Below, in pieces: positions 36,179 through 48,142 of a DNA stretch of 64,000 nucleotides. Below the pieces are notes generated by a model, which did not search any database, was not told where the DNA came from, and saw only the letters and a program-made list of their open reading frames with translations. Origin of the DNA: Ascoidea asiatica (lineage: Eukaryota; Ascomycota; Saccharomycetes; Ascoideales; Ascoideaceae); NCBI GenBank assembly GCA_001600695.1, contig BCKQ01000001.1, forward strand, positions 734,432 through 798,431, read 5' to 3'. Made by a program: the position numbers and the translations under genes. How positions within the stretch are numbered: the first letter of the stretch is position 1; every line of letters starts with the position of its first letter.

Positions 36179-38777
36179 TTAAGAATTTTGATTATTTTGG
36201 TTATTTTGTTGCAAAATTGAACTCAATCCAGGAATTGAATTAAACAAAGCTGAAATATCAGGGTTATCTTGTTGGGTTTGCATTGGCTGTTGTCGATTAG
36301 GACTCATCAAAGTATTGTTATTGATATTATTATTAATATTACTAGTTCCATTTGAATTACTAAATAAATTGGCTAATGGGTTTGAAGCTGGAGTAATTAA
36401 AGGAACATTAACTTGGTTCATTGGATCAGTTGATTCATCATCAGGCTGACCAGGTTTCGTAGAACGAGGACCATTTCTAGATCCATTTGTTGGCATTTTT
36501 TTACTAATTGCTTTTGAAGATAATCCTGCTCCTACTTCAATATCAGGTTCTTCTACTACAATACCATTAACTAAAGGTTGACCACCAGTTCCACCCCATT
36601 GAGCTTTTACTATCCATCTTTTATCAGCATCTGTTAATCTTTTTAAAGGGATTATACTGACACCACTTTGATATACACAACAATCTCTTGGGCCAAATCC
36701 TACACCCCATCTTGTTCTTAAAACAAGTTGAGAATTTGAGGCATCTTTTGCAAAAGAAGAAAGAATATTTTCAGCTTCTTTTCTTGAATAAACTTTAACG
36801 AAAGCATGTTTTCTTTCAGAGTTTAATATCACAGATTGAACTTCAGCATAGGGAGCTAATAAATCAGCTAAACCTCTATCATTCATATAAGGTGGAACAC
36901 CTCCAATAAATACAGTTCTACTTAATACTTTTATAGATCCTGCGGGTAAAGTATCATCGTAAGAAACAAATTTTTCTCTGTAATGGGGATTACTTGGTTC
37001 GTTCATTTCTCCAACAATAAGAGATTTTGGGGCACTACTACTTACATTTCTGTCTCTTGATCTATGATTACTATTACGACGACGATTATGGTTAAAGTTA
37101 TTACCTGGTGATCCAGATCTATTTCTTCTTCCATACATATTATTTCTATCATTTGATCTTCCACGATAGTTATTATTATTGTTATTCATATTATTATTAT
37201 TGTTAAAGTTATTCATATTATTACTGTTATTATTAATATTATTATTATTATTCATAGAACCATTTCCACGAAAAGTTTGAGAATTTTTAAATAATTCATC
37301 TTGAGATGGCATTGGAGGTCTATTAGCAAAATTATTCATATTATTAAAATTTGTCAGGTCATTGGTATTATTGAAACCATTCATACCATTGATATTGCTC
37401 ATACCATTCATACCATTGATATTATTCATGTTATTCATGTTATTCATACCATTGATATTATTAACATTATCATTATTTGATAATTGACCTTGTTTATTTG
37501 GTAAAATGTTTTGCATTTGTTGAAAAATTTGTAATAAAGCTGCAGGATCAGCAGCTTGATTATTACCAGATTGATTTTGAGGCATAAGATTTGAAATCAT
37601 TGAAGCTAAAATATTTGGATCAACTGGAGCAGGAGTATTAGTGTTTGCATTATTATTAATATTATTATTTTGGTTATAAGATTGATCCTGATTTTGATTT
37701 TGATTCCCAAATTGATTTTGATTAGAAAATTGGTTCTGGTTTTGATTATGATTTTGATTTTGATATGGATTTTGGAATCTATTTGCAGGAAGTACTGAAG
37801 AATGAGATGGAGTTAAGTTTGATAAATTGGATAAAATATCATTTGGATTAGTATTATTATTATTATTATTATTACTACTACTATTACTACTACTACTATT
37901 GGAATTACTACTTTTAATAATATCATGATTTGTATCATTATTGATATTATTTTGTGTATTATTATTGAGATTTGTAGACGGGGTTGAGGCTAAAGAAGCT
38001 AAAGATTTTAGTAAATCTAAAGGATTTCCAGAATCACTAGTACTACTAATATTACTAGCATTTGTAGTGATATTATCTTTTAAATCTGATGAATCATTAG
38101 AATCATTAGAATTATTAATTACTACGTTATTATTATAAAATTTATCAATAATTGATTGTAAAGAATCATAATCAAAAGTTTTTGAATTTTGCCAAATTAA
38201 AATTAATTTTTTAATTTTTTCTTTTTGATTTGAATTATCATTATTTTTAATTAAATTTAATAAAATTAAATTTAATAAATTTGGTAAAAAAGATCTTAAA
38301 TTTGATAAAGCATTTAAATAATTATTATAAGTTAAATCATTTGTTGATTTTTTTTTTTTTGAAATTGAAGATTGAAATGCTCTTGAAATTGAATCAATAA
38401 TATATAAAGCACCTAATTTATGAGTATAATTAATTTTTTTACAATGTTCATGTAAATGATCAATTAAAGTTTCTTGTAACTAAAATAAAAGGTTTGAAGT
38501 TAGTAAAAGAAGTTTTCAATAAAAAAAAGTTTTTTTTTTGCTCTTTTTTTACAATATTTTGTCTTACTGTATATTATATTATCATATGATTTAATATAAT
38601 ATAATATAATAAAATATAATATATTTTTCAATACAATACAATACATACATCACTATTTTTAATTATTAAATCAGTTAATTTTTTAATTCTTGTACCGGAA
38701 ACACCAGGAGGATCTAAAGAAGGAAATTGGGATAAAATTTTATCAAAATTTTCAATTATATCTTTTTTATTTGACAT
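36179..38777 (-). CDS. NRD1: Nrd1-type RNA-binding transcription-termination factor, spliced
   Basis: Exon 1 is 38777-38649 (43 codons) and exon 2 is 38479-36179, giving 809 aa. Nrd1 (with Nab3 and Sen1) terminates short RNA polymerase II transcripts in the nucleus. The N-terminal ~145 residues form a CTD-interacting domain (DKILSQFPSLDPPGVSGTRI, KLGALYIIDSISRAF, KIKKLILIWQNSKTF) split by the intron after codon 43. A long Asn/Gln/Ser linker follows with repeated GMNNMN/INGMN units, then an RS-like basic patch. The Nrd1-specific RNA-binding fold comes last: RTVFIGGVPPYMNDRGLADLL, HAFVKVYSRKEAE, then TRWGVGFGPRDCC and GIVVEEPDIEVGAGLSSKAI. An ATG at 37600 is internal. The Pro/Gln-rich C-terminus resembles the Nab3/Sen1-contact region. 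Confidence 0.93.
38480..38648 (-). other. NRD1 intron, 169 nt
   Basis: The donor is GTATGT directly after codon 43 (AGTGAT, then GTATGT), the branch point TACTAAC is at 38505-38499, and the acceptor is TTTTAG ending at 38480, 18 bases on. Phase 0; removing it joins two halves of the CTD-interacting domain in frame. Confidence 0.93.
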
Positions 38778-40538
38778 TTTACACAATAAATAGTTTATAA
38801 ACTTTACAATAGAATATATGAATATATGAATATATGAATATATGAGTATATATTAGTGTTTCTAAAATAATATCACGAAAGATAGATAGGTTATTAATAA
38901 ATTTACTTTGAAACAATTAATTAAATTAGATTACTTGAATAACTACTGAATATTATAAATAAGTTATTATTATTACTATTTTTATTTTAGTTTATTACTT
39001 TATATAATAAAATTCAGATCTCAAAGTAGAAACACCGAGAAGAGATTTATTAATAATTGAGTAAAATTTAATAAAGGGAAATAAAGAAATATATGGAAAA
39101 TAAAATACCAAATAAACAAAAAAGAATATTAAATTTATTATTGAATGTTCTTTTTGTTATTTAAAATATTATCTCAAATACTTTTTTTTTTTCAATTACT
39201 TAAACAATGAATAAATAAATGAAAAAAAATAAAATTTAAACTAAAAGTGAAACAAATGGAATATAACTTATATAATTTGCACCAATTATAATTATATGTT
39301 AAGATCTTAAGCTTAATATTGATGATATTCTTGTTCTAATTGATCTTATTGTTTTTGTTATTCTACTTATTATTCTTCTTTTTCTTCTTATTTGTCTTTG
39401 ATTACTGTGTTTTATATTGTTTATTTTTACGAGTTGGATTGAAACAAGATGTAAAGTTTTTAAGGAAATTAAAAAGGAGGCGAAAAATGAAGAAATTTCC
39501 TTGTTTAAATACTTTTGTTTTCTGGAGGGGTCTTGTTTGCGGCATGGAAAACAAGATAAGCAAAGTCATGTGACTCTAGCACGTGATGCTGAAGGATGAC
39601 CTTCTATCCCCAAAAAAGGCAATTGAAACTCCGGCTTTTCCAAAATCAAAACTGGTCACTAAAGCGTGACGTTGCTTCTAGCAACAAAGTGACTTCCGAC
39701 CAGGTTTGCCAAGTGATTGGTGCATGTGAACTTGTCTTCATGCGCAACAATAAAAGCCTGATGCTGCTCATAAAGATGTAACGCGCGGGTTGGTTGCTGC
39801 GTTGCGTGTTCTGAACGTTGTGTTGTTGCCTGAGAGGTGCAAGCGGTCAATTCAGGCTCTGCATGCGCCACCGACAAAGAGCGCAGGGCTTTGGGCCAGC
39901 ACCCCTGCACTGGCTTTTGCGCTCTTGATTATCTTTCTTATCGGGCAGAAACGAACCTTCGCAACATTCTTACTCGCTGGGACAGTACGGCAAGTAGTGC
40001 TACAGTGCTACGGTGCCTAACTAGCTGATACTACTCTTAATACTGCTACAGTAGTATATTGAATGTTTATGATTTTATTGCTTTTGATTCACCTTATTGA
40101 ATACATTTATATTTATTTATATCCATTTAATCAGATATTCATTCTGTTTTATATTTTGATTTTATTTTCTTTTTAAACAACCTTTGAATTATATTCCTTT
40201 TTTGTTTCTTTTAAATTATCTCTGATCTCATTTTACTTGGAATTTTTAAAATATTTTACATAACTTTCAATACAGCGCTATATTTAAATCATCTCAAAAT
40301 CATCGATTTTATATTTTTTTTACTCCTGTTATTTCAAATTTCTGTTTTTGTCTCAAATTAAAATCAAAAGTTCTCAACAAACAAAATACTTTAAACCATT
40401 TTTTTTTTATATTTTATATTTTATATTATTCCCTTTCGATAAATACAAATATATTCCTCATTTCTTTGTTCTTGGTGGTCTTTATTTATAATCATCTATA
40501 ATTTCTTTAACTTACCTATATAAAAAAAACTCAACCTT
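38778..40538. promoter_or_regulatory. Divergent NRD1/VPS9-domain gene promoter with X-box
   Basis: 1.76 kb between divergent genes. A GC-rich island (39540-40020) includes CACGTG (39580-39585), GTTGCTTCTAGCAAC (39671-39685, an RFX X-box-like inverted repeat) and dense CG/GC steps (AACGCGCGGGTTGG near 39780). Overlapping open frames on both strands here lack start context and any recognisable family, and are taken as GC-driven chance. Confidence 0.5.
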
Positions 40539-43499
40539 ATGTCTTTAATAATGAAGCTTCATACTCCTCCTCTTAATCCAGATCGTTCAAAATGGGCACA
40601 AGAAATAACTGTTAAAGAATCTTATAAAAATCCAATAAACGATTTCAATATACCTCAGGAAAATGATAATCAAAATGATAATGATAATCAAAATAACAAT
40701 AATAATAATAATAATAATAAAATAAATCAAACTACAATACTAGATTCAATAAACTCAATAAATTCTTCTTCAAATACTATAATACCTTTATCTTCTCAAG
40801 ATTCAAACTCTTCAATATCTGAATTATCTTCAACTTCTACTTCTATTTCAATCTCAAATCCAATTTCAAATTCTCCAAAAACTCCAACTTCAACTTTAAA
40901 ATCAATTCCAATTTTAACTCAATCATCATCATCATCTTCTTCTTCTTCAACTCCAAATTCAACTACAACTATAACTTCAACTTCCATTTCAAATCCACTT
41001 TCTATTCCAATAGCTTCTTCATCTACTACATCATCATTATTATCTTCATCTTCTTCTTCCTCATTATCTTATATGTCATCTTCAAATTCAAAATTAAAAA
41101 ATGATCCATATTCTATACTTAATTTATCAGTAAAATCAAAATTACCAACTCCTTTACAAAAAATTACAGATAATTTTTTGAATTCTTTACAAAAACCAAA
41201 ATATTCTCATCCTTTATCAATGAATCAAGTTTCAATATTATTTCAAAATTTTTATATAAAATTTAATAAAATTTCAATCAATTATACTCAAAAAAATTCA
41301 AAAAATCCAAATATTATTAAAAAATTTAATAAATTTGATAAAAAAAAATTATTATATTATAATGAATTAAATGAATTAAAAATAACTTCAAATGTATTCT
41401 CAAAAATCTTTTATCAAAAAAATTCTTCATCAAATTCTTCTTCTTCTAAAAAAAATTCTTATTTTTCAAATAATTATTCTGATGATTATTTAAATCAATG
41501 TAATTTAAATAAAAAAATTTATCTTTTAAAATTATTAGATATTAATTTAATTAATTTAGATTTAGACCCTTTATTAATTAAAAAATTTAATTCAACTTCC
41601 AATAATTTCTTAGTAAATTTAAATAAAATTCAAAATCAATTCAATTTAATCAATGATTTGATTTCTCCTTTAAATAAATTAAATCAATTAATTCAATTTC
41701 ATAAACATTTAATCAATCTTATAAATACTTTTATCAATAATAATAATCATAACAATAATAATAATGATAATGAAAATGATAAAGATGATTCAATAATAAC
41801 TATGGATATTTTATTACCTTTACTTATATTTACAATAATTCAAAAAAATTTAAATAATTTATTATTAAATTTCTTATATATTAAAAGATTTAGAAATAAA
41901 TCTCATTGGAATAAAAATGGTCAAGATTTATATATTTTAACAAATATTGAAGCTGCTTTATTATTTTTAAATAATATCACTACAAAAGATTTAAATATTT
42001 CTGATGATTTAATAATTGAAAAAATCAATTATCATAATAATTTAATTAAAGAATTAAATTTATCTCCAATTAATAGTAGAAGTAATAATAATGGCGATGA
42101 AAATGATGATGTTGATAGTAATAATTTCGATTTACATTTATTTGATAAAGATGAAGTTATTGAATTTTTATCAAAACCTTTGAATATTAAATTAGATGTT
42201 GAAGATGATTCTTTCATAATAAATGATGAAGATTCTTTCAATGATTTATCATTCAATGATATCAATGATTCAAATAGTATAAATAATAACAATAATATCA
42301 ATGGTAGTAGTAATAATAATCTTAATGATATACAAAAACATAGAAGAAAAAAATCAAATTCAATTTCCTTTTTATCAAGTATTAATGAAAATTTAAAAGC
42401 TAATTCAAATTCGAATTCTAGTTCAAATCAAAAATTAAATTCAAATAATCCACCAATTCTGAGAAATTTTTCATTAACTCTACCTTCTGAATTTTCAACT
42501 GTAATAGATAATTCAATAAAAATTTTCAATAAATTTTCAAATAACAATAATTATATCAATAATAATAGATCAATAAGTTTAGGACAACCATTAGAAACTT
42601 TATCATCATCAACTACCACAACTGCATCCGCAACCACTATAATAAGTAATGATGATACAATCTCCAATCGTTCAAATAATTCTTCTGATTTTGATGCAGC
42701 TCAATCTCAACATAGTAATACAAGTGTTAGCAGTGGAAAATCAATTGATGATATTAATCATTTAAATCCTAATGGTGGTCCATTAAATAGATTAATGAGA
42801 TGGAGAGCACTTTCTGCAACAAGTTCTTCTTCATTACCAACTTTAGCTAATCTGAATATATCTAACGGTACCAGTAATAATATTAATAATGGTAATAATA
42901 ATATCAGTATTGATATAAATACTGTTTCACCTAATAGATCAAGATCTGGATCAATTCAAAATCATATACCTAATCCAATATCTCCAAATATTTTTGGTAC
43001 TATCAAAAGATCTTTTTCAAACTCTAATATTAATGCTAATAATTCCAATAATAATTCCAATAATAATAACATTAATAATAATAATTCTAATAATAACTCA
43101 AGTAATCTTACTACAGAATGTTCTAATTCTAACCCTAATTCTAACGGTAATTCCATAATCAAATCTTTGTTTACTAATTTCAATGGAAATGCAAATACTA
43201 ATTCAAATTTAAATTCACGTTCAAGGACTCTAAGTAATGTTAGCAATATAAGCAATTCAATTAATGAAAATGATGAAGATGAAATTAATGAACAAGTAAA
43301 TGTGTCAAACGAAGTTACCTCATCGTCATCAAATTCATTATCTTCAGAAAAAAATAAAATTTTACTTCCAAAATCATTAATGAAATTTCAAAATAAAAAA
43401 TTTGAAAATTTAAAAATTAATGAACTCAAAGAAATTTTCAATGATTATAAAATTTTAAATAAATGGGTAGATGAAAAAAATGGATTTACACCATTCTAA
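40539..43499 (+). CDS. VPS9-domain Rab5-type guanine exchange factor (Muk1-like)
   Basis: A 986-aa protein. The catalytic VPS9 domain spans about residues 330-490. DILLPLLIFTIIQKNLNNLL is the core helix, followed by FLYIKRFRNKSHW and YILTNIEAALLFLNNI, matching the family pattern of D-x-L-L-P, Y-I-x-x-F-R and a final helix with an alanine/leucine face. Such proteins load GTP on Vps21/Rab5-type GTPases at early endosomes. No CUE domain is seen, which argues against Vps9 itself and for Muk1 or a relative. The N-terminal 140 residues and residues 545-930 are Ser/Asn/Thr-rich and disordered, and they include RNRSGS-type possible kinase sites. The C-terminus (LKINELKEIFNDYKILNKWV) is a conserved-looking helix. 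Confidence 0.75.
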   Translation: MSLIMKLHTPPLNPDRSKWAQEITVKESYKNPINDFNIPQENDNQNDNDNQNNNNNNNNNKINQTTILDSINSINSSSNTIIPLSSQDSNSSISELSSTSTSISISNPISNSPKTPTSTLKSIPILTQSSSSSSSSSTPNSTTTITSTSISNPLSIPIASSSTTSSLLSSSSSSSLSYMSSSNSKLKNDPYSILNLSVKSKLPTPLQKITDNFLNSLQKPKYSHPLSMNQVSILFQNFYIKFNKISINYTQKNSKNPNIIKKFNKFDKKKLLYYNELNELKITSNVFSKIFYQKNSSSNSSSSKKNSYFSNNYSDDYLNQCNLNKKIYLLKLLDINLINLDLDPLLIKKFNSTSNNFLVNLNKIQNQFNLINDLISPLNKLNQLIQFHKHLINLINTFINNNNHNNNNNDNENDKDDSIITMDILLPLLIFTIIQKNLNNLLLNFLYIKRFRNKSHWNKNGQDLYILTNIEAALLFLNNITTKDLNISDDLIIEKINYHNNLIKELNLSPINSRSNNNGDENDDVDSNNFDLHLFDKDEVIEFLSKPLNIKLDVEDDSFIINDEDSFNDLSFNDINDSNSINNNNNINGSSNNNLNDIQKHRRKKSNSISFLSSINENLKANSNSNSSSNQKLNSNNPPILRNFSLTLPSEFSTVIDNSIKIFNKFSNNNNYINNNRSISLGQPLETLSSSTTTTASATTIISNDDTISNRSNNSSDFDAAQSQHSNTSVSSGKSIDDINHLNPNGGPLNRLMRWRALSATSSSSLPTLANLNISNGTSNNINNGNNNISIDINTVSPNRSRSGSIQNHIPNPISPNIFGTIKRSFSNSNINANNSNNNSNNNNINNNNSNNNSSNLTTECSNSNPNSNGNSIIKSLFTNFNGNANTNSNLNSRSRTLSNVSNISNSINENDEDEINEQVNVSNEVTSSSSNSLSSEKNKILLPKSLMKFQNKKFENLKINELKEIFNDYKILNKWVDEKNGFTPF

Positions 43500-44534
43500 T
43501 AGACTAGGCATTTTATTTCAAATATTTTTCATCGTTTTCAATTTTTTTTAATGCTTTTTTTTTTCTATCTTTTTGGCTCTCATTCCCAATTATTTTTTAC
43601 AGTCAAGAAAATTACATTATCTTTGCAATCAATTTTTATATGATCTCTGTAATGACTAAACTTTTTTATCTATTTCAATTTTTCTACTGTTCTTTTTTTA
43701 TCTTTTATTTTTTATTTTAAGCTTTTCAGTTTTTTTTTATCTCAACTTAACTTACACTTAAATTATTTTTTTGGCTTACAGCTTTATAGGATATGGTTAA
43801 AACAATCAAAATGCATTGCTTTCTTTCTGGATCGTTCATCAATTAGTCATTCATTTAATCGCTCATAGATTATTCATTCACTCATTCATTATTCTGTTCA
43901 TGCACTCATTCTTTTTTTTTACTTCATCCATCATATACTCGATCACACAAGTTACTCTGTTTGACCACTTGGGCTGGATATCATTGTATTTTCCTTTATA
44001 ACTTTAACTTCTCATTTCAGGTTTGGTACTAGATTCTATTCCATACTTTTACTTTTCATAAATTTCAACTGTTTGTTCTTTTTCAATCCTGTTGTAATTG
44101 TAATTGTAGTTGTAGTTCTGATTATTGTCTTTATGGTTGGCCTTACAGATAATCTCAATATGTAAATATTAGGGCATATTCTATGAATTACACGGACATT
44201 CCGCCCTAGCCTGGGACAAAAAAACCTGCTGGCCGGGTAACAAAATTTTAATACAACGCATTCCAACGCTGTTCAGCATCTTTATACATCTTCTCGCATG
44301 TAACCCAGACAACTTCCATTTTTGGAGTCTTAGTCACGTGTGTTACCCTTCTTTTTCTTCTCGTTGAAATTTTTTCTGTTTTTGCTGTGTTGAATTCAGT
44401 CCCCAAATTCCAACAAGCTCTATTTAAAAGCACCAATGCTTCATATACTTTTTTCAATACATTTTTTTTTTTATTTTGTTAGCTGTAATCTTTATTGAAT
44501 AAATAATTATAATTAAAAAGTACACCTCTTCAAA
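43500..44534. promoter_or_regulatory. TMA19 promoter region
   Basis: T-rich 3' flank of the VPS9 gene, then a GC-richer island (44160-44400) with ACACGGACAT at 44190-44199 (same GAATTACACGG core as the dyad at 24120) and CACGTG at 44335-44340, 195 bp before the start codon. Confidence 0.5.
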
Positions 44535-45041
44535 ATGATTATTTACAAAGATGTTATCTCAGATGATGAGCTTTTATCAGATGCTTATGAACCAAAATTA
44601 GTTGATGGAGTTATTTACGAAGTTGACTGTAATATGGTTACCATTAGACCTGGTGCTGATATTGATATTGGTGCTAATCCATCAGCTGAAAATGGTGATG
44701 AAGATTTAGAAGATGGTGCCGAAGTTGTTAATAATGTTGTTTATTCTTTTCGTTTACAGCAAACTGCTTTCACTAAAAAAGCCTTTTTAACTTATATCAA
44801 AGGTTATATGAAAGCTATTAAAGCTCATTTAGCTGAAAAAGATCCAGAAGCAATTCCAGTTTTTGAAAAAGGTGCTCAAAAATATGTTAAAAAAGTTATT
44901 TCAACTTTTAAAGATTGGGATTTTTATACTGGTGAATCAATGGATCCAGATGGAATGCTTGTTTTATTAAACTATCGTGAAGATGGTACTACTCCATATG
45001 TTGCAGTTTGGAAACATGGTGTAACTGAAGAAAAAATTTAA
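44535..45041 (+). CDS. TMA19: Translationally controlled tumour protein homologue (TCTP/Tma19)
   Basis: A 168-aa abundant, conserved cytosolic protein associated with ribosomes and mitochondria. It starts MIIYKDVISDDELLSDAYEP (TCTP N-terminal signature region) and includes the acidic loop of the fold, VVNNVVYSFRLQQTAFTKKA, YIKGYMKAIKAHL, the second signature (FKDWDFYTGESMDPDGMLVL) and the end LNYREDGTTPYVAVWKHGVTEEKI. Length equals the family standard (167-172). Codon bias is strong and the promoter has CACGTG, in keeping with high expression. It converges with TRM13 across only 70 bp. Confidence 0.98.
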   Translation: MIIYKDVISDDELLSDAYEPKLVDGVIYEVDCNMVTIRPGADIDIGANPSAENGDEDLEDGAEVVNNVVYSFRLQQTAFTKKAFLTYIKGYMKAIKAHLAEKDPEAIPVFEKGAQKYVKKVISTFKDWDFYTGESMDPDGMLVLLNYREDGTTPYVAVWKHGVTEEKI

Positions 45042-45111
45042 TTTTATCTAATTTTATTTAATTTTAATATAAACATATTACTACACTTAATAATACATTA
45101 TAATTTTTTAA

Positions 45112-46575
45112 TTAATTTGTAATTATCAAACAAACATCTTCTAAAGTTATAGATTTATCAATATATCTAAACATTTCAACTTTATAACCACTTTTAATCA
45201 TTGCATATTTTCTACTTTCATCAATAATTCTTCGTGCTTTTTCACCAATAATTTCTCTTTGTAAAATACTTAAACCACTAATATGATTATTAATATCATC
45301 ATCATTCATATTTTTTCTTCTACCACAAGTTGACCATGAAACTAATTTACATAAAATTTTAAAATTATACTCATTAATACCTAAATTTCTTAAATATTCT
45401 TTTGATTCAATTAATAAGTTTGAAAATTCACAACAATGTCTACAACACATTGCAATAAATATTCCTTGAAATGAATTTTTAAAATTATTATCTTTTAATA
45501 TACATCTTAATGTTAAATCTGTTGCTGCTCCACATAAATGTTTAGAAATTCCAATAAATTTTTTATCCTTTTGAAATCCATTATTATTGTTATTATTATC
45601 TTGAGTATGAAAATCTATAGCTTCTTTTAAATTCAAATCTTTTATATCAATTTTTATTCTTTTTACAAAAGGTTCTTTAATTTCAGTAATAAATTTTTCT
45701 TGAATTACATCATTGAAATCTTTAATTATTTTAGTATCCATTTTCATTCTTACTGAACTTCTATCAATTAAAAGAAAATTACTTCTTTTTGAAAAATTAT
45801 TATCAATAATACATTTCGATAAATATCTTGATAATTCTGCTCTACCACAACCAAATTCAATATAATTAAAATCATTCAAATCAAGGTCCTTGTTATTACT
45901 CATACTAATAATATTCGATAGTAGGTTGGCAATGATTGAAGATTGTTGAATAATATGTTTTTGTTGTTTCAATTCGTTTAATCTTAATTGTATTGAATTT
46001 GAATTGAATTCTTTAATAATTTTTTTTAATGGAAATTTTTTATAATTTTTATCATAGATTTTTTCAATAATTGAAATTATTTCAGTATATTTATCTTTTG
46101 TCATTTCAATCTTTTCATTATTATGATTTGCGTTTTCGTTATTGATATTATTATTATTAATCAAGTTATAATTTTCAGAAAACCAAGAATCTTTTGAAAT
46201 TTTTAATTCTTTAACTTTATTACATTTCTTCAAATGTTTATTTAAATCTTTTTTATATATTGAATGATTTGGATCAAGTGGGCATAAAATTCTATCTAAA
46301 TTCTCATTTTCATTTCCTTTTTCATTTTCATTTATATTCAATTTTAAATTTTCATTGAAATGTTGAGAACAAAATTTATAATTTTCTTTTCTTGTCATAC
46401 AACATTTTCTTTTTTTTCTTTCAATATAAAATTCACATTGCAATCTATTCAAGTCTTTAACTTTTTTATCTTTCTTGTTTTTTTTATCCTTCTTATCTTT
46501 CTTTATTGGATTTTCATTTATTTGATCAGATATTGAAACAATTCTTTTGAGGTTATGTAAATCAACTTCTGACAT
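45112..46575 (-). CDS. TRM13: tRNA 2'-O-methyltransferase Trm13
   Basis: A 487-aa methylase that modifies the 2'-OH at position 4 of tRNA-Gly and tRNA-His/Pro acceptor stems. A CCCH zinc knuckle (RLQCEFYIERKKRKCCMTRK ... FCSQH, Cys47, Cys58 or 59, Cys69, His72) is followed by a U11-48K CHHC finger (ILCPLDPNHS ... HLKKCN, Cys98, His104, His114, Cys118). The methyltransferase shows IEFGCGRAELSRYLSK for SAM, ISKHLCGAATDLTLRC, MCCRHCC and LVSWSTCGR, all typical of Trm13. The N-terminus is Lys-rich (KKDKKDKKNKKDKK), and short Asn tracts interrupt the linker. Confidence 0.96.
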   Translation of the reverse strand: MSEVDLHNLKRIVSISDQINENPIKKDKKDKKNKKDKKVKDLNRLQCEFYIERKKRKCCMTRKENYKFCSQHFNENLKLNINENEKGNENENLDRILCPLDPNHSIYKKDLNKHLKKCNKVKELKISKDSWFSENYNLINNNNINNENANHNNEKIEMTKDKYTEIISIIEKIYDKNYKKFPLKKIIKEFNSNSIQLRLNELKQQKHIIQQSSIIANLLSNIISMSNNKDLDLNDFNYIEFGCGRAELSRYLSKCIIDNNFSKRSNFLLIDRSSVRMKMDTKIIKDFNDVIQEKFITEIKEPFVKRIKIDIKDLNLKEAIDFHTQDNNNNNNGFQKDKKFIGISKHLCGAATDLTLRCILKDNNFKNSFQGIFIAMCCRHCCEFSNLLIESKEYLRNLGINEYNFKILCKLVSWSTCGRRKNMNDDDINNHISGLSILQREIIGEKARRIIDESRKYAMIKSGYKVEMFRYIDKSITLEDVCLIITN

Positions 46576-46814
46576 TTTTATGAATTATTTTTGATTGAAA
46601 GTGAAAATATTATTTTTTTTTATATTTATTTTTCACACCGCTTTCCTAAGTACTATTGAATTAGTATGTGATTTTGTTAAATAACGTAAAGTGTGGTAAA
46701 TTTTTATATACAGAATTGAAGCTAGAATAAAATATACAGTAAAAATTGAATTAAAACTATATAAATATGTGTATAAATGAGTATATAAATAAATGAGTTT
46801 GATAATAAGTAGTT

Positions 46815-47753
46815 TTATTTTGATTTAATTTTAGATATGAATTTTTTTTTCTTTAAAGATTCTTTTCTTCTATTATCTTTTCTTTCACTTTTTGATAAAT
46901 ATCTAAATTTTTTCTTTTTTTTCTTTATTTTATCAAAACTATTTTTTTTATTATTATTTGATGAACTTTCATTATATTCATTGAATTGTTCAGGATCAGA
47001 ACTTTTAATTAAATTTGCATATTTTTTTGCTTTAATTATTGATAAATTTAAAATTTTTTCTGATTTTTTTAAATCAACATAATTAGCATCAGCTTTTAAT
47101 TCAAATTCATCTTTGGAAATTAATGGTTCTATTGTTACTGTTGTTTCAAAAGTATTTAAAATTGGATTATTTGATGAATGAAATTTAACAGTTTTTCTCT
47201 TTAATATTGGTTTTGGTTTTGTATTTAAATCATTAGATTGGTCATTACTGTTAATTGAATCGAACCCATTCCATTCTTCTTCTTCTTCTTCTACGTTTTC
47301 GTCTTCCTCTACTAGTTCATTGTCATTTATGTCTGAATCACTATTTGAAGACTGTATTGAATTTGATTTTTCATTTGGTTTCAATTCATTTTCACTATCA
47401 CTTTCGTTATCATTGTCATTATCATCATCACTATTACTTTCGTTATCACTATCATTGGTGGTTGTAATACCCATAAGTTTATTATAATTATCTAATTGAA
47501 TTTTTAAATTTTTTTTTCTTTCTTCTCTAATTTCTTTTCTTTCTTGTAATTTTGATAATCTATCTTGTTCTTTATTAAAAACTTCAGCTTTTTTTCTTCT
47601 TTCTAATTTTCTTTTATGAAAACCAGTTAGATATTCTTTTCTATCATCTTTATTAAAAGAAATTTCTTCAACTCTTTTTTCTTTTTTAAAATTTTTTTTT
47701 CTTTGAATATATTTTGAACCTTTTGTCAATAATTCTTTATTACTTGGTGGCAT
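46815..47753 (-). CDS. RRP17: rRNA-processing protein Rrp17 (Nop25 family)
   Basis: About 312 aa from the Met at 47753, chosen because MPPSNKELLTKGSKYI aligns with the family N-terminus; an in-frame upstream Met at 47774 would add SIYLIIM-like hydrophobic residues. Rrp17/Nop25 is a nucleolar protein, reported as a 5'-3' exonuclease, needed for pre-60S 5'-end maturation. The core motif ISFNKDDRKEYLTGFHKRKLERRKKAEVFNK is nearly intact, followed by a long basic coiled coil (RLSKLQERKEIREERKKN), an acidic Ser/Asp/Glu stretch (115-170) and a Lys-rich C-terminus (KIKKKKKKFRYLSKSERK), normal for the family. Confidence 0.92.
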   Translation of the reverse strand: MPPSNKELLTKGSKYIQRKKNFKKEKRVEEISFNKDDRKEYLTGFHKRKLERRKKAEVFNKEQDRLSKLQERKEIREERKKNLKIQLDNYNKLMGITTTNDSDNESNSDDDNDNDNESDSENELKPNEKSNSIQSSNSDSDINDNELVEEDENVEEEEEEWNGFDSINSNDQSNDLNTKPKPILKRKTVKFHSSNNPILNTFETTVTIEPLISKDEFELKADANYVDLKKSEKILNLSIIKAKKYANLIKSSDPEQFNEYNESSSNNNKKNSFDKIKKKKKKFRYLSKSERKDNRRKESLKKKKFISKIKSK

Positions 47754-48142
47754 GATTATTAAATAAATAGACAATTCAGTCTATTATTTTTAAAATTGAT
47801 AATTATATAATCATATAAATCTGAGGTAAATAAACAAATAAAATTTATGAAATATTTGAAATATTTCACAACTTAAAAAAAAAAACATAAAAAAATAAAC
47901 TTTATTTCAAACCAAAAAGGAATTCCGGAAAACAGGTCACATGAGACTGCCCTCGGTGCTTTTGTTTTTATTTACAAATTGTCTACAATAAACTAAAACG
48001 CTTTAATAAAAAAAAGATTTATTTAAAGGCTTTGATTTCTAAACTTCAGATAAATTTGTTTTTAAAAGATCATAGTTTTTGTATATATAAAAACTATCAA
48101 TATCCTTACATCTTAGTGTATCATGTAGACCTTGAAATTGAA

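Noticed and set aside
39596-40028. Several 60-83 codon frames on both strands
   Set aside because: Mutually overlapping frames in a GC-rich promoter island between divergent genes; none has a recognisable domain.
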